Origin: Bifidobacterium breve
GTDB lineage: Bacteria; Actinomycetota; Thermoleophilia; Solirubrobacterales; Solirubrobacteraceae
Direction: 5' to 3'
DNA length: 44,501 bases
Assembly: GCA_945878865.1 (NCBI GenBank)
Contig: CAMCUD010000035.1
Coordinates: 1 to 44,501 of the forward strand
Below, piece after piece: positions 27,215 to 35,596 of the stretch. A program made the translations under genes and the position numbers. Under the pieces are notes generated by a model. That model made no database searches. It was not told where the DNA came from and was given only the letters and a program-made list of their open reading frames with translations. How positions within the stretch are numbered: the stretch's first letter is position 1; every line of letters starts with the position of its first letter.

Positions 27215-28564
27215 CTACGCCGCCGCGAGCGGCGCCGTCTCGATAACCGGCTCGGGCCGGGCGTCGATCGACTCGATGCGCACCCGCGCGCCGTGCTGCG
27301 GGGCCAGCGTCACGCTGCGCAGAATGGGGCGCTCCGGCGTGGGATCCACCGCGCTCATCTTCACGCGGGAGTAGAGGATCTTCATGACGTGGCGCATCTC
27401 CATCTCGGCGAACGCCGCGCCGAGGCACCGGCGGATGCCGCCGCCGAACGGGACCCACGCGTACGTGTCCGGGCGCTTGCCCAGGAAGCGGTCGGGGTTG
27501 AAGACGAACGGGTTCTCGTACGTGTCCGCGCGGTGGTTGACGAGGTACAGCGCGACGTTGACCGTCGTGCCCGCGGGCAGCTCGTAGCCATCGAGCGTGA
27601 GCGGCTTGAGGAGGTTGCGCCCGATGATCGGCACGACCGGGCGGTCGCGCAGCACCTCGTAGATCGCGGCGTCGATGTACGCCGCGCCGCCGTCGGGGCC
27701 GGCCAGCTCCTCCTGTAGGCGCGCCATCGCGGCGGGCGTGCGCAGGAAGCGCTCGGCCGCCCACGACAGCGACGTCGCGGTCGTCTCGTGGCCGACGAGC
27801 AGCAGCGTGACGAGCTCGTCGCGCAACTCCTGGTCGCTCATGCGGCTGCCGTCCTCGTCCTCGGCGAGCATGAGCAGCGACATGATGTCGTTGCGCTCGG
27901 CGAGGTCGGGCAGCGCGCGGTGGTGGGCGATCTCCTCGTAGACGAGGCGGTCGATCTCCTTGCCCATCTTCGCCATCGGGCCGGCGAGCTTCTTGCGCGA
28001 CGCGAGCACCATGTCGAACATCGAGCGCGGCCCGCTCGTGGCGCGCTTCGTCATCTCGACGATGACGGTGCGCAGCGCGTCCTGGCGCGCCGCGTCCTCC
28101 ATGCCGAAGATGATCGCGAGGATCGTGTCGAAGGTGATCGCCTGCATCTCCTCCTGGAGGCGGATCTCCTGCCCGGGCCGCCAGGTGTCGATGCGCTCGT
28201 GCGTGAGCTGCTCGATGACCGGGCCCCACGGCTTGAGCCGGTCACCGCGGAACGACGGGGACAGCAGGCGCCTCTGGCGCAGGTGGCCCTCGCCGTTGAG
28301 CGTCAGCACCGAGTGCTCGCCGAGGAACAGGCCGAGCGCGGTCGACGACGACACCGTCGGGACGTCCTCGCGCGGGGCGGTGAAGATGGTCTTGACGTCC
28401 TCGGGCCGCGTGATCATCACGGTGGGCTGGACGCCGGCGAGCTCGAACTGGAACGTGTCGCCGCACTCGCGCTGCAGGCGGCGCAGCAGCGTGGTCGGGC
28501 GCGCCAGGAAGCGCAGCGTCGTGATCGGCGCGGGCAGGCTCGTGCGGGGCGGCTGATCGGTCAC
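27215..28564 (-). CDS. Cytochrome P450, paralog 1
   Basis: 449 residues from GTG at 28564, chosen because TACCAT (minus, 28572-28577) lies 7 nt before it; an in-frame GTG at 28585 would give 456 and overlaps no better signal. P450 landmarks: I-helix LVGHETTATS, K-helix EVLRDRP (ExxR), and the heme-thiolate loop FGGGIRRCLGAAFA. No membrane anchor or fused reductase; soluble bacterial class needing separate redox partners, none of which is nearby. The C-terminal region and heme loop are closely similar to the upstream P450, indicating tandem duplication. Substrate unknown. Confidence 0.92.
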   Translation of the reverse strand: MTDQPPRTSLPAPITTLRFLARPTTLLRRLQRECGDTFQFELAGVQPTVMITRPEDVKTIFTAPREDVPTVSSSTALGLFLGEHSVLTLNGEGHLRQRRLLSPSFRGDRLKPWGPVIEQLTHERIDTWRPGQEIRLQEEMQAITFDTILAIIFGMEDAARQDALRTVIVEMTKRATSGPRSMFDMVLASRKKLAGPMAKMGKEIDRLVYEEIAHHRALPDLAERNDIMSLLMLAEDEDGSRMSDQELRDELVTLLLVGHETTATSLSWAAERFLRTPAAMARLQEELAGPDGGAAYIDAAIYEVLRDRPVVPIIGRNLLKPLTLDGYELPAGTTVNVALYLVNHRADTYENPFVFNPDRFLGKRPDTYAWVPFGGGIRRCLGAAFAEMEMRHVMKILYSRVKMSAVDPTPERPILRSVTLAPQHGARVRIESIDARPEPVIETAPLAAA

Positions 28565-28638
28565 CCGCCGGATGGTACCCGGCACCCCGTGACGCGCGCG
28601 AGCGTGGTTTTCCCGGATTGTGGTTCGTTACGAGGCGG

Positions 28639-29964
28639 TCAGGAGACCGCCACAGCTTCCGGGCGCGCGGGCGCTCGGTCGACCGTCCGCACGCGCACCG
28701 TCGTGCCGTGCTGCGGGACGAACGTGATGTTGCGCCGGCGGATGCGCTCGGGCGCGGGGTCCACGGCCTCGAGGCGGACCCGGCGGAGCACCGCCCGCAG
28801 CACGAGCCGCATCTCCATCTGCGCGAACGCCGCGCCGATGCAGCGGCGAATCCCGCCGCCGAACGGGATCCACGCGTAGGTGTCGGGTTTGCGGTCGAGG
28901 AAGCGCTCGGGGATGAACGCCTTCGGGTCCTCGTAGACGGCGGGGTTGTGGTTCGTGCCGTAGAGGCTCGCCCCCGCGAACGTCCCGACCGGCAGCTCAT
29001 ACTCGCCGAACGCGATGGGTTCCTGGGGCTCGCGGCCGATGATCGGCACGACCGGGCGGGAACGCAGCGTCTCGTGGATGACGGCGTCGAGGTAGGCGTC
29101 GTCCTCGATCTCGTCGGTGAGGCGCGCGAGCGCGTGCGGCGTGCGCAGGAGCCGCTCGAACGCCCAGGACAGCGACGTCGCGGTCGTCTCGTGGCCGGCC
29201 AGCAGGAGGGTGACGAGCTCGTCGCGCAGCTCGACGTCGGTCATCGACTCGCCGTCCTCGTCGCGCGCGCACATCATGAGGCTCAGGATGTCCTCGCGCT
29301 CCTCCAGGCCGCCGCGCTGGCGGTGCGCGGCGATCTCGTCGTAGAGGAGGCGGTCCATCTCGCCGGCGAGACGCGCGAATGGGCCGACGAGCTCGCCGGT
29401 GCGCAGCGTGCGGATCGCGGTGATCGCGGCGCGCGGAGAGGCGGTGTAGAGCAGGAGGTTCTCGATCGCGGTGCGCAGCTCGGTCTGGCGCGCTGCGTCC
29501 TCGACGCCGAAGACGGCGCGCAGGATGACCTCGAGCGTGATCGCCGACATGTGCGGCTGCAGGCGCATGACGTCGCCCTCGCGCCACCGGTCGATCCGAT
29601 CGTTGGCGGCCTCCTCGATGATCTCGGCGTACGCCCGCATGCGATCGCCGTGGAAGCTCGGGAGCAGCAGCTTGCGCTGGCGCAGGTGCGGCGGGCCGTT
29701 GAGGGTCAGCAGCGAGTGCTCGCCGACGAGCGGGGCGATCGGGCTGTTGCCAGTGGCCGTGGGGACGGTCTCCGGCGGGGCGGTGAACAGCCGCCGGACG
29801 TCGGCCGGATCGCTCGTGAGCACCAGGGCCCGCCCCGGGAAGAACCGTAGGCGAAAGACGTCGCCGCACTCCTCACGCGCGCGGTCGAGCAGCAGCGTCG
29901 GCCGGAAGATCCAGCGCGCGGTCTGGACGACGGGTGGAAGCGACAGCTCAGGGACGGACGCCAC
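28639..29964 (-). CDS. Cytochrome P450, paralog 2
   Basis: 441 residues from GTG at 29964, 6 nt after TACGAT (minus, 29971-29976). Landmarks: I-helix LLAGHETTATSLSW, ExxR in HETLRSRP, heme loop FGGGIRRCIGAAFAQMEM. About 75 bp separate it from paralog 1 downstream, so the two may be partly cotranscribed, although paralog 1 has its own -10 candidate. Two palindromes lie upstream. The HAD/MBL/glyoxalase trio precedes it on the same strand and might belong to the same catabolic theme; substrate unknown. Confidence 0.92.
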   Translation of the reverse strand: MASVPELSLPPVVQTARWIFRPTLLLDRAREECGDVFRLRFFPGRALVLTSDPADVRRLFTAPPETVPTATGNSPIAPLVGEHSLLTLNGPPHLRQRKLLLPSFHGDRMRAYAEIIEEAANDRIDRWREGDVMRLQPHMSAITLEVILRAVFGVEDAARQTELRTAIENLLLYTASPRAAITAIRTLRTGELVGPFARLAGEMDRLLYDEIAAHRQRGGLEEREDILSLMMCARDEDGESMTDVELRDELVTLLLAGHETTATSLSWAFERLLRTPHALARLTDEIEDDAYLDAVIHETLRSRPVVPIIGREPQEPIAFGEYELPVGTFAGASLYGTNHNPAVYEDPKAFIPERFLDRKPDTYAWIPFGGGIRRCIGAAFAQMEMRLVLRAVLRRVRLEAVDPAPERIRRRNITFVPQHGTTVRVRTVDRAPARPEAVAVS

Positions 29965-30012
29965 GCGTCGATCGTACCGATCACTCCACCGCGGCCGACC
30001 GCCCCAGCCCCG

Positions 30013-30133
30013 GGTGAACGTTGGTTCACCGGGGTTCAGGGCCCGCCAGACGTACGCTCAGCCGGATACCGCCCGTTCCTCTGACCGAGCGTCTGTCGTG
30101 CGGGGTCAGAGCCCCGGTGAACCAACGTTCACC
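30013..30133. repeat. 121-bp element bounded by 22-bp inverted repeats
   Basis: The arms 30013-30034 and 30112-30133 are exact reverse complements. Each contains its own palindrome GGTGAACGTTGGTTCACC or the complement (GGTGAAC, 4 nt, GTTCACC). Between them, CTCTGACC (30080-30087) pairs with GGTCAGAG (30104-30111) and CAGACG/CGTCTG form a further pair. The right arm includes the stop codon of the glyoxalase-fold gene; the left lies about 50 bp upstream of the P450-2 start. Candidate dual operator, structured terminator, or miniature mobile-element relic. Confidence 0.7.
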
Positions 30134-30497
30134 GCGGCTGGCGCGGGGCGGGCGGCGCGGCCATGAGCTCGACCGTCGCGCCGCCGGGCGCGGTGGTCTT
30201 GCCGCGCGGCTCACCCCAGTGCTCGGTTCCGGGCTCGATGGCGAAGCCGGCGTCCTCCAGCGCGCGCGCCGTCTCGTCGTACCGGTCGACAACCACTGCC
30301 ACATGCCAGCCCACGGCCACCGCGTCCCATGGCTCGCGCGGGCGCAGGTGGATCTGCGTGCCCGCCCGCTCCACCCACCGCCAGTCGCCGGACAGCGTCG
30401 GAGGTACCGGGACCTCGTCGTAGCCCAGCAGCCCCCAAAACGCCACCGCCGCCTCGAGCTCGCCCGCGGGCACGTCGATGGCGACGTGATGGATCAC
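30129..30497 (-). CDS. Glyoxalase/VOC-fold protein
   Basis: 122 residues from a GTG that overlaps the stop of the upstream metallo-beta-lactamase gene by 4 bp (GTGA). Opening IHHVAIDVPAGELEAAVAFW, the central IHLRPREPWD and WHVAVVVDRYD, and the closing GGATVELM are the VOC beta-alpha-beta-beta-beta pattern; H3 or H4 and the final E are plausible metal ligands. Members include glyoxalase I, extradiol dioxygenases and fosfomycin-type enzymes; no specific role is assigned. Third gene of the HAD-MBL-VOC operon; its stop lies inside the inverted-repeat element. Confidence 0.8.
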   Translation of the reverse strand: MIHHVAIDVPAGELEAAVAFWGLLGYDEVPVPPTLSGDWRWVERAGTQIHLRPREPWDAVAVGWHVAVVVDRYDETARALEDAGFAIEPGTEHWGEPRGKTTAPGGATVELMAAPPAPRQPR

Positions 30498-31255
30498 AGC
30501 CGCGTGAGGTTCTCGTCGTGGATCTTCTGCTGGAACTTCGACCGGCGCGCCAGCGGCAGCGGCGAGCCGGGCAGCCCCTCGAGGTAGGCGATGTCCTCCC
30601 GGAGGATCGCCAGCGCGCGGGCGCCGTCCAGCGGCGTGCCGTGGCCGGGGACCACGTGCGCGGCCTCGGCGACCACCGGCTCGAGCCGCCGCAGCGTCGC
30701 GAGATACGCGCTCACGGACCCGGTCTCCGAGATCCACGGGATCTCCACCGGCGAGACGTAGTCACCGACCACCAGCACCCCCGCCCAGCCGAGCCACAGC
30801 GCCATCCCGTCAGTCGTGTGCCCCTCGGTGGGATGGAGCTCGATGACCTCCGAGCCGATGTCGAGCCGGCCCGGCACCGGCAGCGGCTGGACCTCGCCGA
30901 GCGCCAGGGGCCGCTCGCGCTCGACGTAGTGCTCGTCGTCGAAGTCCCGCAGCTCACGCTGGGCGGCACCGGGTTCGGCGCGCAGTCGCGCCGCGGTCGT
31001 CTCCGCGACACCGAGCGCCGCGCCCGGGAAGGCGAGCCGGCCCAGGAGATGGTCCCAGTCGGCGTGCGTGGCGAGCAGCCCGCTCACCGGAAACGACGCC
31101 TGCTCGCTGATCGCCGGCAGCACGTCGAGCTCGTCCGGGAGGACGGGCGAATCGATGATGAACCCCTCGTCACCGCTGCGGACGAGCGTGCAGGTCGTCT
31201 GCCAGAACCGGCTCGTGGCGACGAGGACGTCGGGATGCAGCCCGACGACCTTCAT
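30494..31255 (-). CDS. Metallo-beta-lactamase-fold hydrolase, variant metal motif
   Basis: 253 residues. Fold markers: HADWDH (canonical HxHxDH with the second His replaced by Asp), EGHTTDG, VVGDYVSP and PGHG. The first motif therefore departs from the usual zinc site, so metal content or mechanism may differ. Broad family: thioesterases, glyoxalase II, lactonases, RNases; no nucleic-acid domain (beta-CASP) is present. Its ATG abuts the stop of the HAD gene directly, and its stop overlaps the VOC start. A small-molecule hydrolase role is inferred from size and neighbours. Confidence 0.83.
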   Translation of the reverse strand: MKVVGLHPDVLVATSRFWQTTCTLVRSGDEGFIIDSPVLPDELDVLPAISEQASFPVSGLLATHADWDHLLGRLAFPGAALGVAETTAARLRAEPGAAQRELRDFDDEHYVERERPLALGEVQPLPVPGRLDIGSEVIELHPTEGHTTDGMALWLGWAGVLVVGDYVSPVEIPWISETGSVSAYLATLRRLEPVVAEAAHVVPGHGTPLDGARALAILREDIAYLEGLPGSPLPLARRSKFQQKIHDENLTRL

Positions 31256-31933
31256 CTACAGGCCCAGGAGCTTCGCGGCCTCGAGGAGCGTCTTGACCTC
31301 GGCCGTCGGCTTCTTCTGGCCGGACTCGAGCTCCTGCTTGTGGCGGTTGACCCAGATGACCGGGATCTTCGCCTTGATGCACGGCTCGATGTCGTGGTAG
31401 TAGCTCGACCCGATGTGGACCCACCCCTTCTTGCCGCCGACGCGGCGCTCGCACTCCTTGAAGTGCGCGGGGTCGGGCTTGTAGGAGCGCACCTGCTGCG
31501 CCGTGACGACGAGGTCGAAGTCGTGCGGGATGTGGCGGCGCGTCTGCCCGAGCAGCTTGTCGTCGATGTTCGAGATGAGGCCCGTCTCGAACTTCTTGCC
31601 GAACTTGTTCAGCTGCGGCATGGTCTCCTTGAACGGCTTCCAGCGGATCACCGAATCCGGCAGGAACCCGGAGCGCGAGGACTCCAGCGGCCAGCCGAGG
31701 TTCTCGGCGATCTTCACGGCGCAGCGGCGCAGGACCTCGGCGTAGAGCTCGTAGCTGCCGCCCTCGATCTCCTTCTGGATCTCCATGAACATCGGGATGA
31801 GCTCATCCCGGTTGATCGTGAAGCCGTCGCGGGCCGCTTCCTTCTGGAAGGCGTCGTTGATGCCCTCCTCCCAATCGATCAACGTGCCGTAGACGTCGAA
31901 GGTGACGAAGGTGATGTCCTTGGGAAGCGCCAT
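31256..31933 (-). CDS. HAD-superfamily hydrolase, haloacid dehalogenase type II-like
   Basis: 225 residues from ATG at 31933; the ATG at 31945 overlaps the probable -10 (CATAAT, minus, 31944-31949), so the shorter form is preferred. Motif I FDVYGTLIDW with nucleophilic Asp, motif II SNIDD, motif III lysine in SYKPDPAHF, and a motif IV region HIGSSYYHDIEPC followed by VIWVNR, which matches the (S)-2-haloacid dehalogenase subgroup. Phosphatase activity remains possible. Head of the three-gene operon with 0 bp to the next gene. Confidence 0.82.
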   Translation of the reverse strand: MALPKDITFVTFDVYGTLIDWEEGINDAFQKEAARDGFTINRDELIPMFMEIQKEIEGGSYELYAEVLRRCAVKIAENLGWPLESSRSGFLPDSVIRWKPFKETMPQLNKFGKKFETGLISNIDDKLLGQTRRHIPHDFDLVVTAQQVRSYKPDPAHFKECERRVGGKKGWVHIGSSYYHDIEPCIKAKIPVIWVNRHKQELESGQKKPTAEVKTLLEAAKLLGL

Positions 31934-31994
31934 GAGAGCGGGCATTATGACTTGCCCGGCGTCTCGATGACGCCCCGTGCAACCTTGCGTGCTG

Positions 31995-33290
31995 TCAGCC
32001 GAAGAACGTCTGCTGCAGCAGGAACATGTTCAGCCCGATGATGAGCGCCGCGACGACGCTCGCCGCGACGGTCGTCAGCCGCCGGTTGACGAGCTTGCCC
32101 ATGACGTCCTGCCGGCGCGTGAGCAGGATCACCGGCACCAGCGCGAAGGGGATGCCGAAGGACAGGATCACCTGCGAGGCGACGAGCGTGTCCGTCGCGT
32201 CGAGGCCGAGCGCCAGGACGACGAGCGCGGGCGCCATCGTGATCGCCCGGCGCAGGAACAGGGGGATCGCCCGGTTGATGAAGCCCTGCATGACGACCTG
32301 GCCGGCGAACGTGCCGACGCTCGAGCTCGACAGGCCCGAGGCCAGGAGCGCGACTGCGAAGGCCAGTGCCGCGCCGCCGCCGATGAGCTGCTCGAACCCG
32401 GCGTGCGCGCCCTCGATGCTGTCGATGTCCGCATTCCCGCTGTTGTGGAACAGCGAAGCGGCGACGACGAGCATCGTGAGGTTGATGCATCCCGCGAGCG
32501 CCATGGCGATGATCACGTCGACGCGCTGGAAGCGCAGGAGCTCGCGGCGTTCGCCGTCGTCCTGCGGGCGGATGCGGTCGTTGGTCAGCGCCGAGTGCAG
32601 GTAGACGACGTGGGGCATGACCGTGGCGCCGAGGATGCCGACGGCGAGCAGCACGCTGTCCGTGCCGTCGAACGACGGGATGAGACCCTGCGCGAACGCG
32701 GCGCGGTCGACGTCGACCTGCGTGAGGTCGTAGAGGAAACCGAGGAAGACGATCGCCAGGAAGCCGATGATCGCCAGCTCGAACTTGCGATAGCCGCGCT
32801 CCTGCAGCGCGAGGATGGCGAAGGCGACGACGGCGGTGATGAGGCCCGCGGCGAACGGCGGGACCCCGAAGAGGAGGTTCAGCGCGATCGCGGCGCCGAC
32901 GAACTCCGCGAGGTCGGTGGCGATCGCGACGATCTCCGCCTGGCCCCACAGCCCCCACGACACCGGGCGCGGGAAATGCTCGCGGCAGAGCTCGGGCAGC
33001 GTCTTGCCGGTGGCGATCCCGATCTTCGCCGAGAGGTACTGCACGAGCATCGCCATGAGGTTCGCGGCGACGATGACCCAGACGAGCAGGAACCCGTACT
33101 TGGCGCCGCCCGCGATGTTCGTCGCGAAGTTGCCCGGGTCGATGTACGCGACGGCCGCGACGAACGCCGGGCCGAGAAGCGCGAGCCGCCCGCGGAGCCG
33201 GCCTCGCGCTCGCGCCGCGCGCAGCGGCGAGAGCTGCACGTCGAGTGCGGCAGCCTCGGCCGTGCTGGCAGGGGCGGGCGGCGGGTTCAT
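31995..33290 (-). CDS. mntH: Nramp-family divalent metal transporter (MntH-like)
   Basis: 431 residues from ATG at 33290, supported by TATGCT (minus, 33298-33303) 7 nt upstream; a further ATG at 33302 overlaps that hexamer. About 11 membrane helices. The transport motifs are intact: DPGN at 51-54 in helix 1 (YIDPGNFATN) and MPH in helix 6 (GATVMPHVVYLHS), which coordinate Mn2+/Fe2+ in Nramp proteins. The cytoplasmic N-terminus is about 40 residues and basic. It faces a DtxR/MntR gene, the classic arrangement for manganese uptake control. Confidence 0.92.
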   Translation of the reverse strand: MNPPPAPASTAEAAALDVQLSPLRAARARGRLRGRLALLGPAFVAAVAYIDPGNFATNIAGGAKYGFLLVWVIVAANLMAMLVQYLSAKIGIATGKTLPELCREHFPRPVSWGLWGQAEIVAIATDLAEFVGAAIALNLLFGVPPFAAGLITAVVAFAILALQERGYRKFELAIIGFLAIVFLGFLYDLTQVDVDRAAFAQGLIPSFDGTDSVLLAVGILGATVMPHVVYLHSALTNDRIRPQDDGERRELLRFQRVDVIIAMALAGCINLTMLVVAASLFHNSGNADIDSIEGAHAGFEQLIGGGAALAFAVALLASGLSSSSVGTFAGQVVMQGFINRAIPLFLRRAITMAPALVVLALGLDATDTLVASQVILSFGIPFALVPVILLTRRQDVMGKLVNRRLTTVAASVVAALIIGLNMFLLQQTFFG

Positions 33291-33319
33291 CGTGGTCAGC
33301 ATAGCGGGATTTCTTGGAG

Positions 33320-33353
33320 AGCCAAAACCAGCCGCGTGGGCATGGCTTAGGCT
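33320..33353. promoter_or_regulatory. Candidate MntR/DtxR operator between mntH and mntR
   Basis: AGCCAAAACCA (33320-33330) and TGGCTTAGGCT (33343-33353) form an imperfect inverted repeat (9 of 11 pairs) around 12 nt. The right half TTAGGCT resembles half-sites of iron/manganese boxes and contains the mntR -10 (TAGGCT, 33348-33353). Inferred metal-responsive operator acting on both genes. Confidence 0.5.
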
Positions 33354-33359
33354 GACCCC

Positions 33360-34034
33360 GTGAGCGACTCCGCCCTCACGCCCACGTCCCACGCGATCGA
33401 GGACTACCTCAAGGCGATCTACTCGCTCGAGGCCCGCCGGGGCGAAGCCGTCTCCACCAACGCGCTCGCCGAGCGCCTGGGCGTGACCAGCGGCTCGGTC
33501 TCCGGGATGCTCCGCCGTCTCTCCGACCTCGGCCTGGTCGAGCACGAGCGCTACAAGGGCGTGAAGCTCACCCCCGAGGGCCGCCGCGCCGCGCTGCGCG
33601 TCGTGCGCAACCACCGGCTCATCGAGCTGCTGCTCGTCGAGGTGCTCGACGTCCCGTGGGAGCTCGTGCACCGCGAAGCCGAGCAGCTCGAGCACGCGCT
33701 CTCCGACGAGCTCGCCGAGCGGATCGCCGCCAAGCTCGGGCACCCCGACGTCGACCCGCACGGCGACCCGATCCCCGACGCGCAGCTCTCCATCACCGAG
33801 GTCGAGACCCGCAGCCTCGGCGACGCCGACCCCGGCGAGCAGGTCGCGTTCGTCCGCGTGTCCGACGCCGACCCGGACATGCTGCGCTATCTCTCCCAGC
33901 TCGGTATCACCCCCGGCGACACGCTGACGGTGCTGGAGCGTCAGCCGTTCGGCGGACCGATCACGGTGCGCTGCGCGGACGCCGAGCACCATCTCGGCAT
34001 GCAGCTCGCGGCGGCGATGCGCGTCGCGAGCTGA
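33360..34034 (+). CDS. mntR: DtxR/MntR-family metal-dependent regulator
   Basis: 224 residues from GTG, 6 nt after TAGGCT, so leaderless. Winged helix about 10-70 (AIEDYLKAIYSLE, TNALAERLGVTSGSVSGMLRRL), dimer/metal domain with H in RNHRLIELL and the EAEQLEHALSDEL helix providing Glu/His ligands, and a C-terminal FeoA/SH3-like domain (about 150-222), as in IdeR-type long members. Pairing with an Nramp gene suggests manganese (or iron) sensing and repression of mntH. Confidence 0.9.
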   Translation: MSDSALTPTSHAIEDYLKAIYSLEARRGEAVSTNALAERLGVTSGSVSGMLRRLSDLGLVEHERYKGVKLTPEGRRAALRVVRNHRLIELLLVEVLDVPWELVHREAEQLEHALSDELAERIAAKLGHPDVDPHGDPIPDAQLSITEVETRSLGDADPGEQVAFVRVSDADPDMLRYLSQLGITPGDTLTVLERQPFGGPITVRCADAEHHLGMQLAAAMRVAS

Positions 34035-34035
34035 G

Positions 34036-35073
34036 TCAGGCCGCGGCGAGCGCCCAGCGCCCGGCGAACTCACGCCGCGACCGCACGCCCGTCTTCTCGA
34101 AGATCGCCTTGAGGTGGTCCTGGACCGTCCAGGGCGAGAGGAAGAGCCCGGACGCGATGGTCTTCGTGTCGTCGCCGCGGAGGACGGCAAGCGCGATCTC
34201 GCGCTCGCGCTCGGTCAGCCCGGCCGCGCGGAGCCGCACCTCGAGCAGCGACGGCGGCGGCGCCGGTCGCACGGACAGGGCCACCCCGCCGCCGTCGACG
34301 AGCCGGCTGGCCTCAACCTCCAGCCAGGCGCCGTCGACGCCGAGCGTGCTCGTCGTCGCACGCCCGCGGGCGCGGGCGGTCGCGGCGAGGATGTGCAGGA
34401 CGCCTGGGAGCCGGCCGGTCGTGACGGCGGCGCCCAGGAGATCACCCGCCCGCTCGTCGCGCGTGACGACGCGATCATCGGCGCTGAGCAGCACGACGCC
34501 CGCCGGCGCGGGCCGGGCGGCCGCCGCGGCCACCGCCGCCCCGAGGCGCAGCGCCCGCGCGACGACCGGCACGAGCTGCGCCGCAAGATCGACCTCCGCG
34601 CGCGTGAACGTGCGGTCGGCGAAGAGCCCGAGCGAGCCCCACCGCCCGTAGCCGTCGGCGAACGCCAGGCGCAGCTCGTCCTCGAAGCCGTCGGGGCGAA
34701 GCTGCTCGCGGAACCGGCGCGAGTGCCCCGGACGGCCGTCGGTCTCCTCGAGCAGGCTCGCAGCCGATCGGGGCCGGCGCGCCAGCTCGCGGTACTTCGC
34801 CACGTCGTCCTGCTCGTACTCGTTGCGCACGGCGGCGACGAAGTCGGCGGGCAGCTCACCGCGCACACCTGTCCAGGTGAAGAGCCCGGTGGCGGGGTCG
34901 GTGAGGTGGTAACACGCCCCGACGGGCTCGACGCCCGCCGCCCCGAGGACGTCGAGCAGCGCGCCGAAGAACCCATCCGGATCCGCCGGATCGAGCGTGA
35001 GCCGCTCGGTGCGGTCGATGACGGCGTCGGCGCGCATGTCCCCATGGTGACGGCGAACGGAGGTCGTGACCAC
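34036..35073 (-). CDS. LuxR-type transcriptional regulator
   Basis: 345 residues from GTG at 35073, 6 nt after CAGGAT (minus, 35080-35085); an internal ATG at 35037 would give 333. C-terminal LuxR helix-turn-helix at about 282-340 (LTEREREIALAVLRGDD, TIASGLFLSPWTVQDHLKAIFEKTGVRSRREF). The N-terminal ~200 residues are a ligand- or GAF-like sensing region without a receiver aspartate signature. Converges with mntR (1 bp between stops) and is divergent from the cupin gene, across a gap with the short palindrome CATCCTGGGATG (35079-35090). Confidence 0.85.
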   Translation of the reverse strand: MVTTSVRRHHGDMRADAVIDRTERLTLDPADPDGFFGALLDVLGAAGVEPVGACYHLTDPATGLFTWTGVRGELPADFVAAVRNEYEQDDVAKYRELARRPRSAASLLEETDGRPGHSRRFREQLRPDGFEDELRLAFADGYGRWGSLGLFADRTFTRAEVDLAAQLVPVVARALRLGAAVAAAAARPAPAGVVLLSADDRVVTRDERAGDLLGAAVTTGRLPGVLHILAATARARGRATTSTLGVDGAWLEVEASRLVDGGGVALSVRPAPPPSLLEVRLRAAGLTEREREIALAVLRGDDTKTIASGLFLSPWTVQDHLKAIFEKTGVRSRREFAGRWALAAA

Positions 35074-35125
35074 CCCAGCATCCTGGGATGGTCAGCCCGG
35101 CCCGCCCGTCGGCAGCCTCCCGGCC

Positions 35126-35542
35126 ATGACCACGACAGCCACTCCCACCACGCTCACCCGTGACGGCGCGGGCCGCCGGCTGGAGATCCGCGGCGGCGCC
35201 GTCACGATCCGCGCGGCCTCGCCCGCGCTGACGCTGACCGACCACGAGCTGCCCGCCGGCTTCGGCGGACCGCCGCTGCACGTGCACGCCTTCGACGAGG
35301 TCTTCTTCGTGCTCGCCGGACGCCTGAAGATGCGTCTCGGCGACGAGGTGCTCGAGCTGGACCAGGGCGCCTCCGTCGTGGTGCCCGGCGACGTGCCGCA
35401 CACGTTCGCCGCGGAGGAGGCGGTGCGCTTCCTGTGCGTGATGACGCCCGGCGGTTTCGAGCGCTACTTCGAGGCGCTGGCGCAGGGCGACGAGGAGCGC
35501 GCCCAGTTCGCCGCCGCGGCGATGGGGTACCGCCCGAGCTGA
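35126..35542 (+). CDS. Cupin-domain protein
   Basis: 138 residues from ATG at 35126; upstream in-frame GTG codons lie in the divergent promoter region. Single cupin barrel: motif 1 PPLHVHAFDEVFFVLAGRLKMR (metal-binding His, His, Glu) and motif 2 VVVPGDVPHTF with the final His. A small stand-alone cupin can be a dioxygenase, isomerase or sensor; it faces the LuxR regulator, which may control it. Substrate unknown. Confidence 0.85.
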   Translation: MTTTATPTTLTRDGAGRRLEIRGGAVTIRAASPALTLTDHELPAGFGGPPLHVHAFDEVFFVLAGRLKMRLGDEVLELDQGASVVVPGDVPHTFAAEEAVRFLCVMTPGGFERYFEALAQGDEERAQFAAAAMGYRPS

Positions 35543-35570
35543 TCCACCCGCGCCAGTGGTTTGCGCACGG

Positions 35571-35596
35571 GCGTGCCATCTGTTCAGATGGCACGC
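35571..35596. promoter_or_regulatory. Perfect 26-bp palindrome abutting a start codon
   Basis: GCGTGCCATCTG (35571-35582), TT, CAGATGGCACGC (35585-35596): 12-bp arms with a two-base centre, ending directly before ATG 35597. A TTGCGC (35561-35566), 17 nt, TCAGAT (35584-35589) promoter overlaps it, so it fits an operator covering the -10 of a leaderless gene. Confidence 0.6.

Noticed and set aside
30013-30133. Insertion sequence
   Set aside because: No transposase frame and no target-site duplication that I can identify; only the inverted arms are supported.
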